Positions 32,580 to 47,200 of a stretch of DNA of 64,000 bases are shown here, one piece after another (the first letter of the stretch is position 1; each line of letters starts with the position of its first letter). The notes beneath the pieces are model-generated. The model made no database searches. It worked only from the letters and a program-made list of their open reading frames with translations, and was not told the origin of the DNA. The translations under genes were made by a program, and so were the position numbers. The stretch comes from Latrodectus hesperus (lineage: Eukaryota; Arthropoda; Arachnida; Araneae; Theridiidae), in contig CM075853.1 in the NCBI GenBank assembly GCA_037975125.1, positions 93,304,773-93,368,772 of the forward strand, written 5' to 3'.

Positions 32580-34500
32580 TGAACTCTTGCTTATAACAAA
32601 ATCCATTGCTTAAAGATTTCACAATAAGCAAATTTTCTAATTATTCGATAGTGAGTTTCTTAACTCATTTCGATTCTTTTTTAATAAACTAAAAATTCTT
32701 TCACACTCTGCATTGCTATGGGGTATCACTAATAAAGATAACATGAATTTAGATATTCTATTATATTTGTCACTTTTATCTACACTCTTAATTTCACCAA
32801 TTTGAAACCACAGAGAATCAATCTTTTCATTTTCATTTTTCAACTTGGATAAGTCTTCAGTTTGCAATGAAGAAAACTGATTTTTTATCTCATCCATAGC
32901 CACATCCTCAGATTCACCATCATTAACTGGCAGCAAAAATGGAAACTTGTGAACAAAGTACCTTACACTTGAAAATTTGGCCTCATCCAGTTTACCAACA
33001 TCTGGCAACTGCAAATGATCTTGTTTCATGGGTAATTTGTTTAAAATATAATCACAAAAAGTTGTGAAATAATTCCAAACATCAGATGTACTATTTCCAA
33101 TGATTAAATCACAAGATTCTTTTTGATTATCAAAAGAATGATAATCACTTCAAACAAAGGTACATTTCGAATCATGGATGGATTAAGAAACTCAGTTAAT
33201 AGTTCTTTGAACATGCTATACATAATATCTTTAAGTTTATGAATTTGTGGATGACTGGACTGTAATAAAATATTATACTTTTCAAATATCTTCACAGTGT
33301 AAAGTAAAAACAGAATATAAGTTTATTTATGGAAGATAATAAGAAAAGAAAAAGTTTTTCTTCTCTAGATATATATTGAGATTTCAATTTATTACCTTTA
33401 CCAAAAGATTTCTCTGACTCCATTTCACATCTTTTTCGTTTTAAACTTGGTTTGACGCATCGTATATTCACTTCAGATTTTTTTGCTCCTATTTTTGGTA
33501 TGCTGAAAGATGCCAGATTTTCAGAATAAGTACATTTTTCCACTTTAACGATATCACGAAAATATTTTAAAAGGATCACATTGATTTATGAGTCTTTGAA
33601 GACTTTCCTGTAGTGAAAGCCAAAACGTGTGCAAACATGTTTAAGAATTTTTTGAGTATCTTTGTCACACAATTCTTGAAATTTTTTTCAGGCTTTCTTT
33701 TCTTTTCGAGCTACGATTTAAATAATAATGAATGTCAATTATGATTTCATCAACTTTAATTGGTAAGCTTGCAGCACCCCTTTCTCAGAGGCAAGATTTA
33801 TCAAATGACAAGAGCAACCAATAGATATCAATTTTTTTTTGCCTTGTTCTTAAATAGGCTATCACACATTTTTTCTTCCCTTGCATTACTGCTGCATTAT
33901 CAGCAGCAAAGGCTATACAATGCTTAAAAGGGATATTTAATCGTTCAAATTCGTTTAAAATTAAAGTGCTTATATTTTCTTCTGTTGCCTCCCCTGATAA
34001 ACTTGGAAATAACAATAAGCAGGTTTGAATAGATTTACGAATGGGATTGAAAAAGTTTACAATTTAATATAATTTCGAATCGCTATCATTACTGCCATCA
34101 CATGCAGCAGAAAAGGGTGAATTTTATAGAAGTTTAACGACGTTTTCCTTTTTGTCCGATGCTAATTCCTTTATAATGGCAGAAGTTTTGGTTCGAGCAC
34201 ATCCATAACGCTTTGCAGTTTCACTTTTAGGAAACATTTTCCTGAAAAGGGGACCAGCATGATCAGAAACGCTGAGTGGTATGTTGTGCTCAATTAAGAA
34301 TGAAGTGAAAGGTAATTCTGACCGAGTGACTTCTTGAGTATCAAATTTAAAATAAGCATCCATTTTAGAAGTGCTTGCTGTACATGTTTTGGGCCTATGA
34401 CACATGACGAGAAATATCAAATCGACCACCGTGAGATATATTAAAATCCCAGTTGCAAACTACGCAGTGAGCAAACTTAACTCCTTTAGATGATGCTCAA
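32580..34500 (-). pseudogene. hAT-superfamily transposase relic
   Basis: Read on the minus strand from about 34500: a zinc-finger-like segment (CVVCNWDF, then a Gly-Arg-Phe-Asp-Ile and His), a central part with FAADNAAVMQGKKK (RNase-H-like region), and a C-terminal segment 33029-32637 with IPHSNAECERIFS, the hAT dimerisation signature. Stops and frame changes interrupt it at about 34124, 34015, 33785, 33580, 33290 and 33100. The order of blocks matches hAT-like transposases of the KIAA1586/ZMYM-type group. No terminal repeats or 8-bp duplication were found. It lies next to the SINE and Tc1 element in the block between the two convergent genes. Confidence 0.8.
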
Positions 34501-37500
34501 TGCATAAGATATTCGACACTATAACTATTCTTAAAAGATTGAAAGTAAGATTTATTAGGTTTACTAACAGCCACAACACAGCCCAAGTGTTTGCTTCACA
34601 AGTTAACTCCGCCCACCTGCAACAGTCTACCAACCACAGTAGTGAAAATGAATGGCGCCGAGTTTTGATCCGTGTGACTAAAGAACAAGATTATATCTGT
34701 ACCATTTTTTTTCTAAATCTATGGTTTTTAAAGCTGGAGCCTTCCTCTTCCCCACCCCGATAGGAAAAGGGTTTGACATGTGTATTTTCGGACCAATCTG
34801 GGAAGTTAGTTCTCTTCCCACAGATGGGTCGAATGGGGTGCTAATTTCCATTTCTCATCATGGCTAACGAGAAAAAATCGCCATTATGTGCTAAGATATA
34901 AATTTTTTTTTCTTTTTAAACTTTCCCCAGAAGAAGCGAAACGCATAAAATAACTTATGCTATCGGTAAAAGCGTAAAACCTGGCGATTTTGCGTAAAAT
35001 TTACGCACGATGCGTATAAGTTGGCAGTTTAGAATAAATAGCAGGAAGAAATGGAACTTCTTTAACACATTCTCCCCCTTCCTCCCAACACATTTTAAAC
35101 TTTCTTATGTACTAATTATTTCAAAATAGATTGCAATTAAATTATCATATTCAGTAATTATTTAAATAATTCATAATTGTAGAACTATACCCAATTCATG
35201 TGATCTTTTCTGATACACCAAATTTCTCTATAACATCATAGTAATGCTCATAATCTGATCTTTTCTGAAACATCAGAGTTCTCTATAATATCACTATTAA
35301 TGCTTAGTCTTCATACCAGTTCATAAAATTTAATTTTGCATTAAAAAACATTGATTTAAAACTCCTTGTATTTCTCCTCCTTAAAAAATTATTTGAATTC
35401 CTGCTCATAAATTCATCTTTATTAATGAAATAGCTGATAAGCTAGCGAAATTAATGTCCAAAATAAATCAGCACCTTACTTGAATCTCAGTAGAAAAACT
35501 TTTCAATTTCTATAAAATAAGAATCGAATAACAAATATATAATTCAATGGAATACAATTCCAGCAAGTATAAGAACTATCTGAAAGGAGTACCATTCCCT
35601 ATTCTCTAAAAAAGACAATGCTTGCATAATTTGTGAAAATAATTTTAAGAATTTTGTATTTTATATTGAAAAATTATAAAAGTTATATTAATTTTTTTTT
35701 ATCAAAGTTAACTTTTATATTTTAAATAAACTTCATTCATGAAATTTCAATGTTACATGCACATTTTCATGAAATGACAAAAAACTACAAGAAATATTGT
35801 AATGGATATAAAAAATTATCTAAATCTAAATACGCTTCATGAAATATCAAACAAGATTAATAATTAATAACAAAACTTTTATAGAATAAACGAAATTAAT
35901 CCCTGGAAATTTCGAAGGTAAAAGATTTTTAAGACTCTAAAATGCCAATAAACACAAATTAAGTTTTAAATAGACCTTGTAGTTCACTTGTCTGGTAACC
36001 GCGTTTTTATCAAGTCTGGCTCAACTTTGAGTGACAGAAACAAACAAATGTAAGCCTATGGAGCACTCCAAGGAAGTATTGATGCATTTTGATATTGAAT
36101 GGCAAGAAGTCTTTTAAAGGGATAAACCTTCAATCATCACTTAAATAATTTGATGCTGTTACTGCAGATCTCTCTTTGCTTTATAACTTGTTCTTATTAT
36201 GTTATATGTTGCAGCTATTTTAAATGAATAAAAACTTTAGAATCAAATTTTTTTCCCTCAAAAATTTGAGTATTTCAATACATTTTACCTAAAAACTAAA
36301 TATTAATTTTTTCTAATAAGTGTTTTGTTAAAATTATTTTACATTATCATATTGAGCTAAGTTTAAACAATAATTTTTGGAATGAAAGTAACTTGTATAA
36401 AACTAGTTCAATATACAAAATGAGGAATTAGTAGCTTCTTACAATACTTACTATATTAAGCCACACAGCTACATAACAACACAATATTCAATTTCAGTTT
36501 ACATACAATAATTAATTATAGAACTTCAACATTTGAAATTTCACTTTTTTTTGTAAATATAACAAATAGGATATTCCCATTATCTTGTGAACATTTTTGA
36601 TATTAATTTTATTTCATGTATTCAATTTTCCACATCAATTATTATGCCAATCCTCCTTTTTTTTTTTATCTCAAAGTCATTATTGATCAAAAACAAATTC
36701 GATCAGTTATTGAATATGACTTGTGTTAAAGTATATAAACATAAATTTTATAAAATTTTTGAATAAATATATTTAGCATTAAATTGCATAAAATTGATAG
36801 CAAAAAGAAAATACACTCACACAGATTTTTATATACAAAATTATTTATATATCTCCATGACAAAAAATATACATGATAAAAATTTACATATTTATATTTT
36901 GAACACATACATAATACAGGAATTGCCAACCAACAAATAAATTAATTCTCTTTCAGTCATATAAAAATGAAATAAACAGTTTTTATTACTTAACTAGATA
37001 CTAAGGACTAGACGTTATATTTTTAATGTCTCATTTAAAAAGAACAAATAAATAAAATTTCATTTTTTTTATTAAAAAATAGGCAAGAATAGCTCATTTA
37101 AATATTTTCTACCATTTTTTATATGTTTTTACAATAAAATTATATAAATAAAAGGTTAGAAATTTTTTTTTAACTTTAGTGGAATCTAATATGCTAAATT
37201 CAAAATTAAGAGTGAAATAAATTTTTTTTATTTAAAACAGAAATATTACAATAATTTAAAAATAACTTGTATATGAAATGAATAAATTTATACTTAAACT
37301 CTCATTATTTGCGCAAAGCTTCCAAAATTCCGTTAAAATTTTAAAAAATATTATAATATTAAAAAAGCATATCCTAAACAGTTATAAATAAAGTGAATAC
37401 ATCAAAAATTGCACATAGTTTCAAACAATAAATAATTTATATTTTTAACTGTCTCTTTTTAAGCATAATTTTCATAAATACATTAAATTTTCAGTGTTTA

Positions 37501-40500
37501 ATATATGTTTAGAAAAAAGAAATTTCAAGATATTGGAAAAATAACATACCTTGTTTTATACTGAGATATATCTTTATACTAATATAATAAAAAAATGAAG
37601 TAAAACATGAACTTACATAAATAAAAAATTAGTCATTCAAAATTAATGAAAACATTAGCTACAGCATTTCTCTAAAAAGAGAAGTTTAATTTTTTTTACA
37701 TATAGCTGGCACATAACATTAAATTTAAGATAGAAATAAATAAGCAAAAGCAAAAAATAATTTTTTTCTCTATATAAATTACTTCAAGCACAGTAATATT
37801 TCAATTTACCATAAACTTTCAAATACTTAACAATTTATTCTCAAATTTTTCCTGAATGAATAAAACAAAAACATAAAAATTCAAACCCACAATCTTTACA
37901 ATTTGTGACAAAATCTTCTCTCATTTGAATATGATAATTGCTTACTTTGAAACTAAAAGCCACATCATTTTAAATTCTTTTCGTTTATTTTGTCACAATA
38001 TTTAATTTTATTAGATAAATAGCATTCTTTACAGTGTTACATTAAAATCCACACAAATATAAAAAAGGCAAAACTTTTTTTAATTTAAATTTCAACACTC
38101 TTTTGGAAAGTTGCTAATTCAAAAGTAATACCAAGCCTGCAAATTACAAAAGGCAATCTCACTATAGTATTAGTCATAACAACTCACCATAGTTAGGTGC
38201 GTTATTTTAATAAAAGCAGTTTAAGAACAGCAGTTTGTTGAGGATGAGGGAAACTTATTTCACAGATGATAATTAGGTCTAATATGATATCAAGGAGATG
38301 CTTGAAATGAACTATTCTTAAATTATTGATGATTATGAATAATCAGACATCCAGAATTTTATTTTGAAAGCATGATTGTGAAAATTTTATGTTGCTTCCA
38401 GACAAAACTTTTGAATTAAAAGATTTATTTCAAAAAGAATACTATGATTTGATACTAATTTTATTTAATTCTATCACTTTTATACATACAATCATTAATT
38501 TTATAATCCAATACACAATTTATATATATATATATATATATATTGACATATTTTTTAAATTCAAATTAAGTGATGATGGCTGATAATTATCATTCGTTAT
38601 TACACAATTTTTTATTGAAACTAAAATACTATGTAAAGTATTTACCTTGCTTGCAAAGAATATTTTAAAAAAAAAGAGCCCACAAAAATTAATTTTCAAA
38701 GGACATTTTTTTATTATAAATTTGAAATTCACACAAAGACCGCACAGCATACTTTAAACATAATATATGGTGAAATTATGACAGAAATAAATTCCTTCTT
38801 TATAAAATTTTTTTTAACTAATCTTATTTATAGTAAAATTTTAATACTAAATGATGATGAACTTTTCCTCTTTAACCCTTAGGTTTATATTTTCAGATAT
38901 TTCAATAATTCTTAAAATTTATTTTTCTTGATTTTCCATTAAATTTGATGATAAACAATTTCTTTTGACATTATTAATTGATTTGAATTATTACTAAAAT
39001 AGAATTTTAAAATTCCATATCTTTAAACTAATTCCTTTTGAACTAAATATTAGAATTAAATGAATTTCTTTGAAGAAAACAATATAAAGCTTAAATATTA
39101 TTTATGAACACATTTATTTGTTTATTCAAGCAATCTTCCTCTTACTTTTTACTCAAAAAATAATTTTTAATAAAATATTAAGACAAATTATTACATATAT
39201 ATAAGACAAAAGACTATGTTCCAAATATTTTAAAATTTAAAGTTAAAGTGTTTAAAAACAACTCATAAGGATGAATGAATAGTACTTTGAGTTAGCAAAA
39301 AACTTCTGTTTAATATTTAATATGATTTTGGAACATAAAAAAATTAGATAAACATCAAATGTCAAGTGTTCTTTAACAGAACATGGAACATTTATGAATA
39401 TAACATTATAAATGAAACCAACTATTATTTGTGATTGTATAATAAACAAATAAAAAGACAAATAGGAAAATTTTGAATCAATATCTATGTGAAAAGAACA
39501 TAATTTAAAAAATCCTATGCAAACTAGTTATAATATATAGAGCTAATTTTTGCAGTATTATTAACATATGTAAACTTTAATTTGTTTAAGCTTTTTCAAA
39601 AAATTAAATTACTTTTATTAATTTACTATCTAAGAAGTGCATTCTTTTTTAACTAAAATGATCTTTCTTTCCTACGATAGCTGCTGGTAACAGATAAATT
39701 TTGTATTTTAATATATTTTTATTAAAAATAATTTCTATAAATGGTGAAAAGACAAAAATTTACCTGAAAAGTGTAAACAAAATTGAACAGAATTTTTTTA
39801 ATAGGAACTGAAATAATTAATCTTTTAAATATTATATTTCATCTTAAATGTTTTTATTTAGATGCTCTGAAAATTATTAAATTAAAATATAGTCAAATTA
39901 AACAATTATAAATTAAAATATCCTTTTGCATTACTGTAAAAAAAAACAATACTACAAGTTAAAGAATAGAAAAGCTAAAAAGTTTGATGATTTTTACAAA
40001 ATTAAATTTTATTCAAAATACGAACCAAATAAAAATAGAATTATTTATGACTTTTTCATACTAATTTTGTTGTAAATAATAGCTAGCAACACTTTTCTTA
40101 ACATACTGTCGCACCAATTCATATTTCTATTTCAAAAGGTAACAATATTTTCATGAAATATTTACCTAAGCAATTAACTATATTAAATTTTTTTATGTAA
40201 TAATCATCCATAACTAACTTAAAATGCCAAAACCTTTTGACTAGACTTAAACAAATATTTTTATACAATGATATATATTAAATTATCGGAAACTAACCAT
40301 TAAACAAATTGTATTTCAATTATTTTCATATTTAAGACATTTATTTTTTTGGGGAAATACAGCAATTTTGAAGTGTATAATTTTTAGATGAGAATTAATA
40401 TTATGTAAAAGCATATAAGGTTGTGTGTATGTTAATTAACATTACTTACGAAAGTTAATTAAGAAGCTTAATCAATATTACTTAAGAAAGAATAATTTTT

Positions 40501-41147
40501 AGCAATAATATTAGGCATACACTCAGTTAATTTCTATAAGCATTTATTCAACACTTTAAAAAATACCTTTTATTTATATTATGGCCTATTTGTAATCTTA
40601 TAAATAAATTTTTATAGAGTTCCATTGCTTCAGTTTTTTAATAATTTTTGTCAGAAAATTTCAATTTAAATATTATAAAATAATTCGGAATGTACAATAT
40701 AAACTTCATAAAATAGCTTTGAAGAAAATACATAGAAGCAATTTTTGTCAATGAATTGCAGAAACTAAAAAGAATAATGTGAATCAATAATAAATTATAT
40801 ATTACATAGATGGTGTAAATCATTTGGTAAGATTCCCAGTTTAAAATTAAATTTAGGAGTTTTTTTTAAATTGATATTTTAGAATAATTACAATAAAAAT
40901 TTAACAAATCACAAGCACATATTTTGTGAAATAAAAGGGGTTTTAAAAATATTGAGCTGACAAATTGTGCAGATTAAGATTAATAAAATTCACATGCTTT
41001 ATGCAATTATTTTGAAAAAATATAAGTATATATAAATCACAAATATTAATTACATAAATATTTTAACAATGGTAATGCAGAATAGAATTTGGAATTTTTA
41101 TAATGGAAAATTTTTAAAATCAAGAATAAGTAAAGAAATTCAGAACT
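34501..41147. other. Intergenic and STUB1 3' flank
   Basis: Bases 34501-35060 may include the 5' end of the hAT relic. From 35060 on the sequence is about as AT-rich as any in the window, with a (TA)n run at 38519-38541. The STUB1 3' UTR must lie just below 41148; the nearest AATAAA on the minus strand I see is at 40548-40543, about 600 bases away. No gene is supportable. Confidence 0.35.
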
Positions 41148-41273
41148 TCAATAGTCAACAACCCATTCATTTTCAGCAACAAAAGCATCAACAACTTCTT
41201 TCAATGCTAGATTTGGAATCAACTGATCTTGAGTTAATGGCGTTCTAGTTACAGGATCAAAATGTCCAACCCT
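41148..41273 (-). CDS. STUB1: STUB1 exon 7: U-box, second half and C-terminus
   Basis: It follows TTTAATAG. It opens [20 protein letters not shown] and ends [11 protein letters not shown]. The Pro of FDPVTR and the C-terminal helix are conserved. Confidence 0.97.
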   Translation of the reverse strand, partial: RVGHFDPVTRTPLTQDQLIPNLALKEVVDAFVAENEWVVDY

Positions 41274-44200
41274 CTATTAAATAAAAATATTATTACTACC
41301 TTAAAAATAGAATATGTTCTTCTAAATAAGTTTATTTCTAATCTGAATAAAACCAACATCTATAATATCAAAATTAGTAAAATATATTTAGTACTTTTAC
41401 ACAAAAGCATAAATAGTAAATTATGAAAATTATATTTCTGAAATAGAATTTCTAAAAAGATTTTAAGTAGTTTAAAACTAGAAATACTAATTATATATTT
41501 AAATAATATGGAATGTCTGTTTGGTAAGATAAGTAAGAATCAATTTGAGCAACATTAAAAATTAAAGAAATGATATTTTTTTAATTTTAATAGCTTAACA
41601 CTGGATTCAATTTTTACAAATCAAATTGAATATTTCAATCCTAAAAGTACTTCTTTAATTACTTTTTTATGATTAAAATGTTATCCAATATTAAACAAGT
41701 GAAAACTGTTACAAACAGTATTGCATACTATTAAAACTATACTAAACTGAGTGTCACAACAGTCCCCATTGGGCCCTAGCCTACCATGCTCTTCTGTTTT
41801 CTTGACAGAGGCCCTTGGGGTGCAAAGCATATGTTTCTTTTAGGTGGTCAGCCTAATGCGAGACCCCCAAAAGAAACCATAAGTAATTAATAAGAACAAC
41901 TTTTTGAGAATATTTTTAACACATAATATATTATAAATCAGTTATATAAATTTTTCAGCAGGAATATTGAACTTTCCTTTTGTTATTCTAGAGCAGGAAT
42001 GGTTGTCTTAATACATCCAAACCAGCAAAATTAATTTATGGACGACATTAATTGGAAGGAGACATCAGATTCAACATTTAAAGACTAAGCAAACTGAATA
42101 AGTCATATCATAAAATTATCACTTTAAATCAATGCAGTTGAACAAACTTTAATATTTCAAATATTAGAAATTTTCAAATATTAGAAAAGAGCATTTGTTT
42201 TTCCATTTTGTTTTTGTAATATTACACCCACTCCATGAATATCTTTGAAGGAATTTCTAATTAGTTTGCTCTGTGTATGAAATTCTGAAACAAATCAAAC
42301 ATTTTAGTTTTCCTTTAATGCAATAAATCTACATAAGAGGGATAGATATTTGATTAAATATTGACATCAAAGCTATTTAGAGATGTTAAATTGAAAATGC
42401 ATTTGTAATATTATTCAATAAAAATAAAATATCTATAAATTTAAATACAAAATGTTAAATAAAATAACTATAAAAAACTCAAGCACAATTCTTACTGACT
42501 AGTCTGCAGAAATTTGTCAATTGAGAGAAATATTGTGATTCATTTAGCAGAAAAATCAATCAAAATAGATTGTGGTTAACTTGAAAATGCATACGATGTC
42601 TGATTACTATGAGAATGGATATGTCTTCATTTATTTGAAAAATACTTATTTCATTGCATAAATGACTTATAACACAATTTAAAAAAATATTTAGTTGAAT
42701 GCAAATGCTATGCTTATTTTTTTATATTCATAATTTTATATTTAAGTATTTTAGAATTTAATCACCAGAGTGTTAATTAGTCTAGTTATTAATAATTAAA
42801 TAAATTAATTAGTTATGAGGATAATTATAAGTCTCTTCTCTTGGTAATTAGATTATCTGTGCATTGTATAAATGTCATACATTTATGCAAATTTTCCCAA
42901 TCATTCTGTAAATAAGACTTTCAAAACAATCTAGATAACTAGATATTTTTATGTAAAAAATATGCAACACTGTTTTAAATAGTATCAAAATTCAATTAAG
43001 AATAAGGTAGTATAAGGTATTCAAATTTAAAAATTCAATTCTAACTTAACTGACAATCAAAATTCAATTAAGTATAAGGTAGTATCAAAATTCAATTAAG
43101 TATAATTACTTTCTTAACAAAGAATGTAATTTCATTTTCACCAAACGAAAGGCCTTAATTGTACTTTTTCAGACAACTTCACATTTAAACCACATAAATC
43201 TTTATAAATTTTGATGAATTTGATTCTATGCAGTAGTTTTGGTTGGTATCCTTTCAAATATGGAAAATAAAAATGCAGCATTTTTTGAAATCTTACTTTC
43301 TACTATCACAAAGGTAAAAATCCAGAACTGGTACTGGATGAGTTTATAATTTTATTTAACCAGTAATGAATATGTACAAATTGTAAAGTTTGGGGTCAGT
43401 CTATACTTTGTACAAATTTTAATATATTATTTTTCTTCATTAAGGAAAACCTAAAGCAATAGTTTTCTAATTATGTTTAGAAGAAATATCTCTAAATTTG
43501 TAGATGATGCCAGATATATAATATTCATACATATTAATACCATTATTTTACATATTTGTATTGTTAAGGATTATGGGGTAAGATAAAAGAGAAAGAGAAC
43601 TTTATATATATAAAACATTAAATATGAAATATAAATTTATTACATTACAGATAAAAAATTTCTAAGTTAAACATCTATTAATATTGCACAAAATTTCTAA
43701 CAAAAAATATATTCATTGTTGAGAAAATATATAATTTTTTGTAAATCAAATGTTATCATTTTTATATTTGCTTATCCTTTTGAAGGAATTATTTAAGTGA
43801 AAAAATGTTTTAAAAATAATTTCCACAAAAGTCAAGGAAATGTAAATTAAATGCATGCAGCTTTCATATTTTGGAACAGATTATTAAATTGCATAGTGAT
43901 ATAAAAGTATTCCAGAACCTTTTTTTACAACCAACAACAAAAATACGAGGGATGATTTAAGAATTGCTGTCTGCCAACAATACTGAAATACTAAACAAAA
44001 GTTAAAGCAACTTGAGATATAAAAGAGAATACAATAATAGGAAACATATTAGATGTTAATGCAAGATTTACATAAAATGTCACTCATCGACACTTCAAGA
44101 TATCACACACAAGTTCACAGATATGAAATAACATGCCAATATTAGAAATAATGGGAGTTGCAAAACTTCCATTATTTCTAATATTGGCATGTTAATATGC

Positions 44201-47200
44201 GAAAATGGAGACAATCAAATAGATGTCAAAGCTTTGATAAACTTCATACAATAAACAGTTTTACTGAGGAATTAACACAGTTAATCCCAATGCTTGTGTG
44301 AATACACAGCATTACATATATACTTCCCACAATGCATTCCTGCTGGATTCTAATGTCTATTAAGATTTTTTACTTCATTCACATAAGAATAGTTATGTGA
44401 ACTACATAAGAGTAGTTATATGTAATTGACTACAATTTCAGAGAAACTTTATAGTTACAAGAATTGCTTCAAATGTTGATTCTAACTATAAATCAATTTG
44501 GGTTGGTAAATAACAATTCTTTTTTCTTTCAAAAATGCTTTTGAATATTTTCTGATAAAATATAATATCATTTTTTTCCTATTTTTATACAATAGCTGTC
44601 TGTGAGAAATTATATATCTAAATATAACTTATACATTAAATTACAATTAATTAAGGGCTGTGGTAGCCTAGTGGTTAGGACATCAGCCTTCCATCCGAAA
44701 AGGGCGGGATTCAATTGCCAATGCAGCCAAAGACCCACCGAGTACTTGCGATATACATGCTCATTAAATCTGTGAAATCGAAAGTCCTGTGGTCGGTCAT
44801 TGAGCAGTTACCATGGGTACAATGGTCTGGAGAAAATTTCCTCCCCCTTCAGATGAATGTCGAAGTTGAGGGAGTGGATCTTCTGGTGATGCCATCTATT
44901 GTAGGATTTAAAAAGAGCAAACACGTACTATCACCTTCACGGTGCTCTGATAAAAACACAAGACTATTGATTTAAATTCGCATAGCCAATTCATAGTGAG
45001 CTTGGCTTGTCCAAGTGTTATAAGTAACAACAACAATTAATTTTAAATAAACTGCAAGTTTTAGCTAAAATTTTAAAGAAGCCCAAATTAATTTTATTTA
45101 CATTTCAATAATTAATAATTTTTTATGGCAAAGTTACTCATAATATTTCAATAAAAATGCTACCTCACATTTAAAAAAATAAAGGTAACTTCGTGAATTG
45201 TTAAAAATACTTTAATGTTATACACTGCTAGAAAAAAGTAGAAGGACACAAGGTTTTTTTTTTTTTTCAAATAAGAGAAGAACTTTGAATTTTTGCAAAA
45301 TAATTTCATTACAACACTTTTAAGAACTTATTTAAATAATAATCAATTTCAATGTGAGTAAGTATGGAATGAAATAAGCAAACCTGTAAATGCTCTTCAA
45401 TATCTTTTCTATCATATGTAATGCCACTTGGGGTGATTACTGGTTCACGCATGATATCAAAACTTATTTTCCCACATAAATAATCAGGTACATCTCTTTT
45501 CTAAATGAACAATACAAATAAAAAACAATCATTTTAACAACAAGCAGAAAATTCTATTATAACAAAACCGATAATCAAACATGGAACAAAAAAATCAACA
45601 ACTTGATATGCATGTTTAGACTGTTCAAAAATGCAGAAAATGATTACCATTCGTTGCTCATCAAGTTTATCAAACATATTATTTAAATCCCTTTGGTAAC
45701 GATCCTACATGATACAAAAGAATATTATAAGTAATCGAAAAAATTATAAAATTTTTTTGGAAGGAACATGAAAAACCAATAAAATTTGACTTTAAGTCTG
45801 TTACATAGAAACTTACATATTTTTCTGTAAATCTTGATATTTCATTCCTATTTTTAATGCCCAAGTCTTGCAGACGTGATATTTCTCTGAAAAATAACTA
45901 AAAACATTAACAGAAAAGTAATAAAAGTATTTGATTTTTAAGTATTAACAATTTTTTCTAAATTAAATAAGAAGCATTTCATGTATTTAGATTAGAAAAA
46001 AGAAAAAAACAAAAGAATTGACTTATTTATGAGATCAATTATCAATTTTTATTTTAATATCAGTCATAATTTCTCAGAAACTTTTAACAATAAACATTTA
46101 GTCAATTTAATTTTTTTCATTAAAATAAATTTTTTACTAAAAATTTTATACATTCTTAACTGTTATTTGAAACATTTAAAAAAATTTTGTGATTAAAATG
46201 ATTGAACAAATTTTCTATTAGGTATGTATTCTATATTCTTAATTTTCACTAAATTTCCTAGAAATTAGCTCTAAGAAAACTCAGCATTTATGATTACGTA
46301 GTAAGAATATTCGGTTTACTCAATTTTTATCACTTACAGATATTATCTATAAATGATATAGTTAAATCTGCATGTTTCTTTTCTTTCAGATGGAGTATCA
46401 TCATGCAAGACTATATTTTCTTGATTACATCTTGATTTTGTTGGTTAAACTTTCAACATAATAGAATATCTCTCTTTGCTGCATTACAGAATATTAATTG
46501 ATACTCTTATTAATAATTTAGTTATTATTTGTGCAAATGCCAGCAGCATTAAATATCAATATAATCAAAGATTTTAGTAGAGTGAATTACAGTTCAGTAT
46601 ATAAAAACACATATTTCTTCTTTAATTTAGTAAAATGTATGTCTTTGCTAATTATGCTTATAGTAAAGGAATGTCAATAAATGACAGAGATCGTTATCAG
46701 CCATTTTTCACTTATTTAGAAATCAAATTTCACAAATATTTTAGCAATTCTGAACATTTAATTCAATGATTTTCAATTTACATTAATAAGTAACATTAGT
46801 TTTTTACAACATTTTTTAACATTAGTAATTTGACATAATTAATGGTATTAATAATGACTTCAGATTTTTTATAACTTATTCATACACAATTCTCATTAGT
46901 ATATAATTTAGAATTATTATTGGACATAAAGTTGAGTTTTACAAAACTTTTAAAACTCATTTTTTTCTATTAAGAATCATAACTTCTTTCATTTCTGATG
47001 TTTTATTATTAAAAAATATTAAGAAAAACTGCAATCATAAAAAGCTATCAGATACATACATAAATTATATGCATGAAAGTTCTGAAATTATCATAAAAAA
47101 ATATAACATTTTTTTAAATATTTGCTTCATACACAGAAAAAGCTAGTCATAGAGGAATAAAATCAATGGCTTCATAATTGTTTTAAAGGAATACAAAAAA

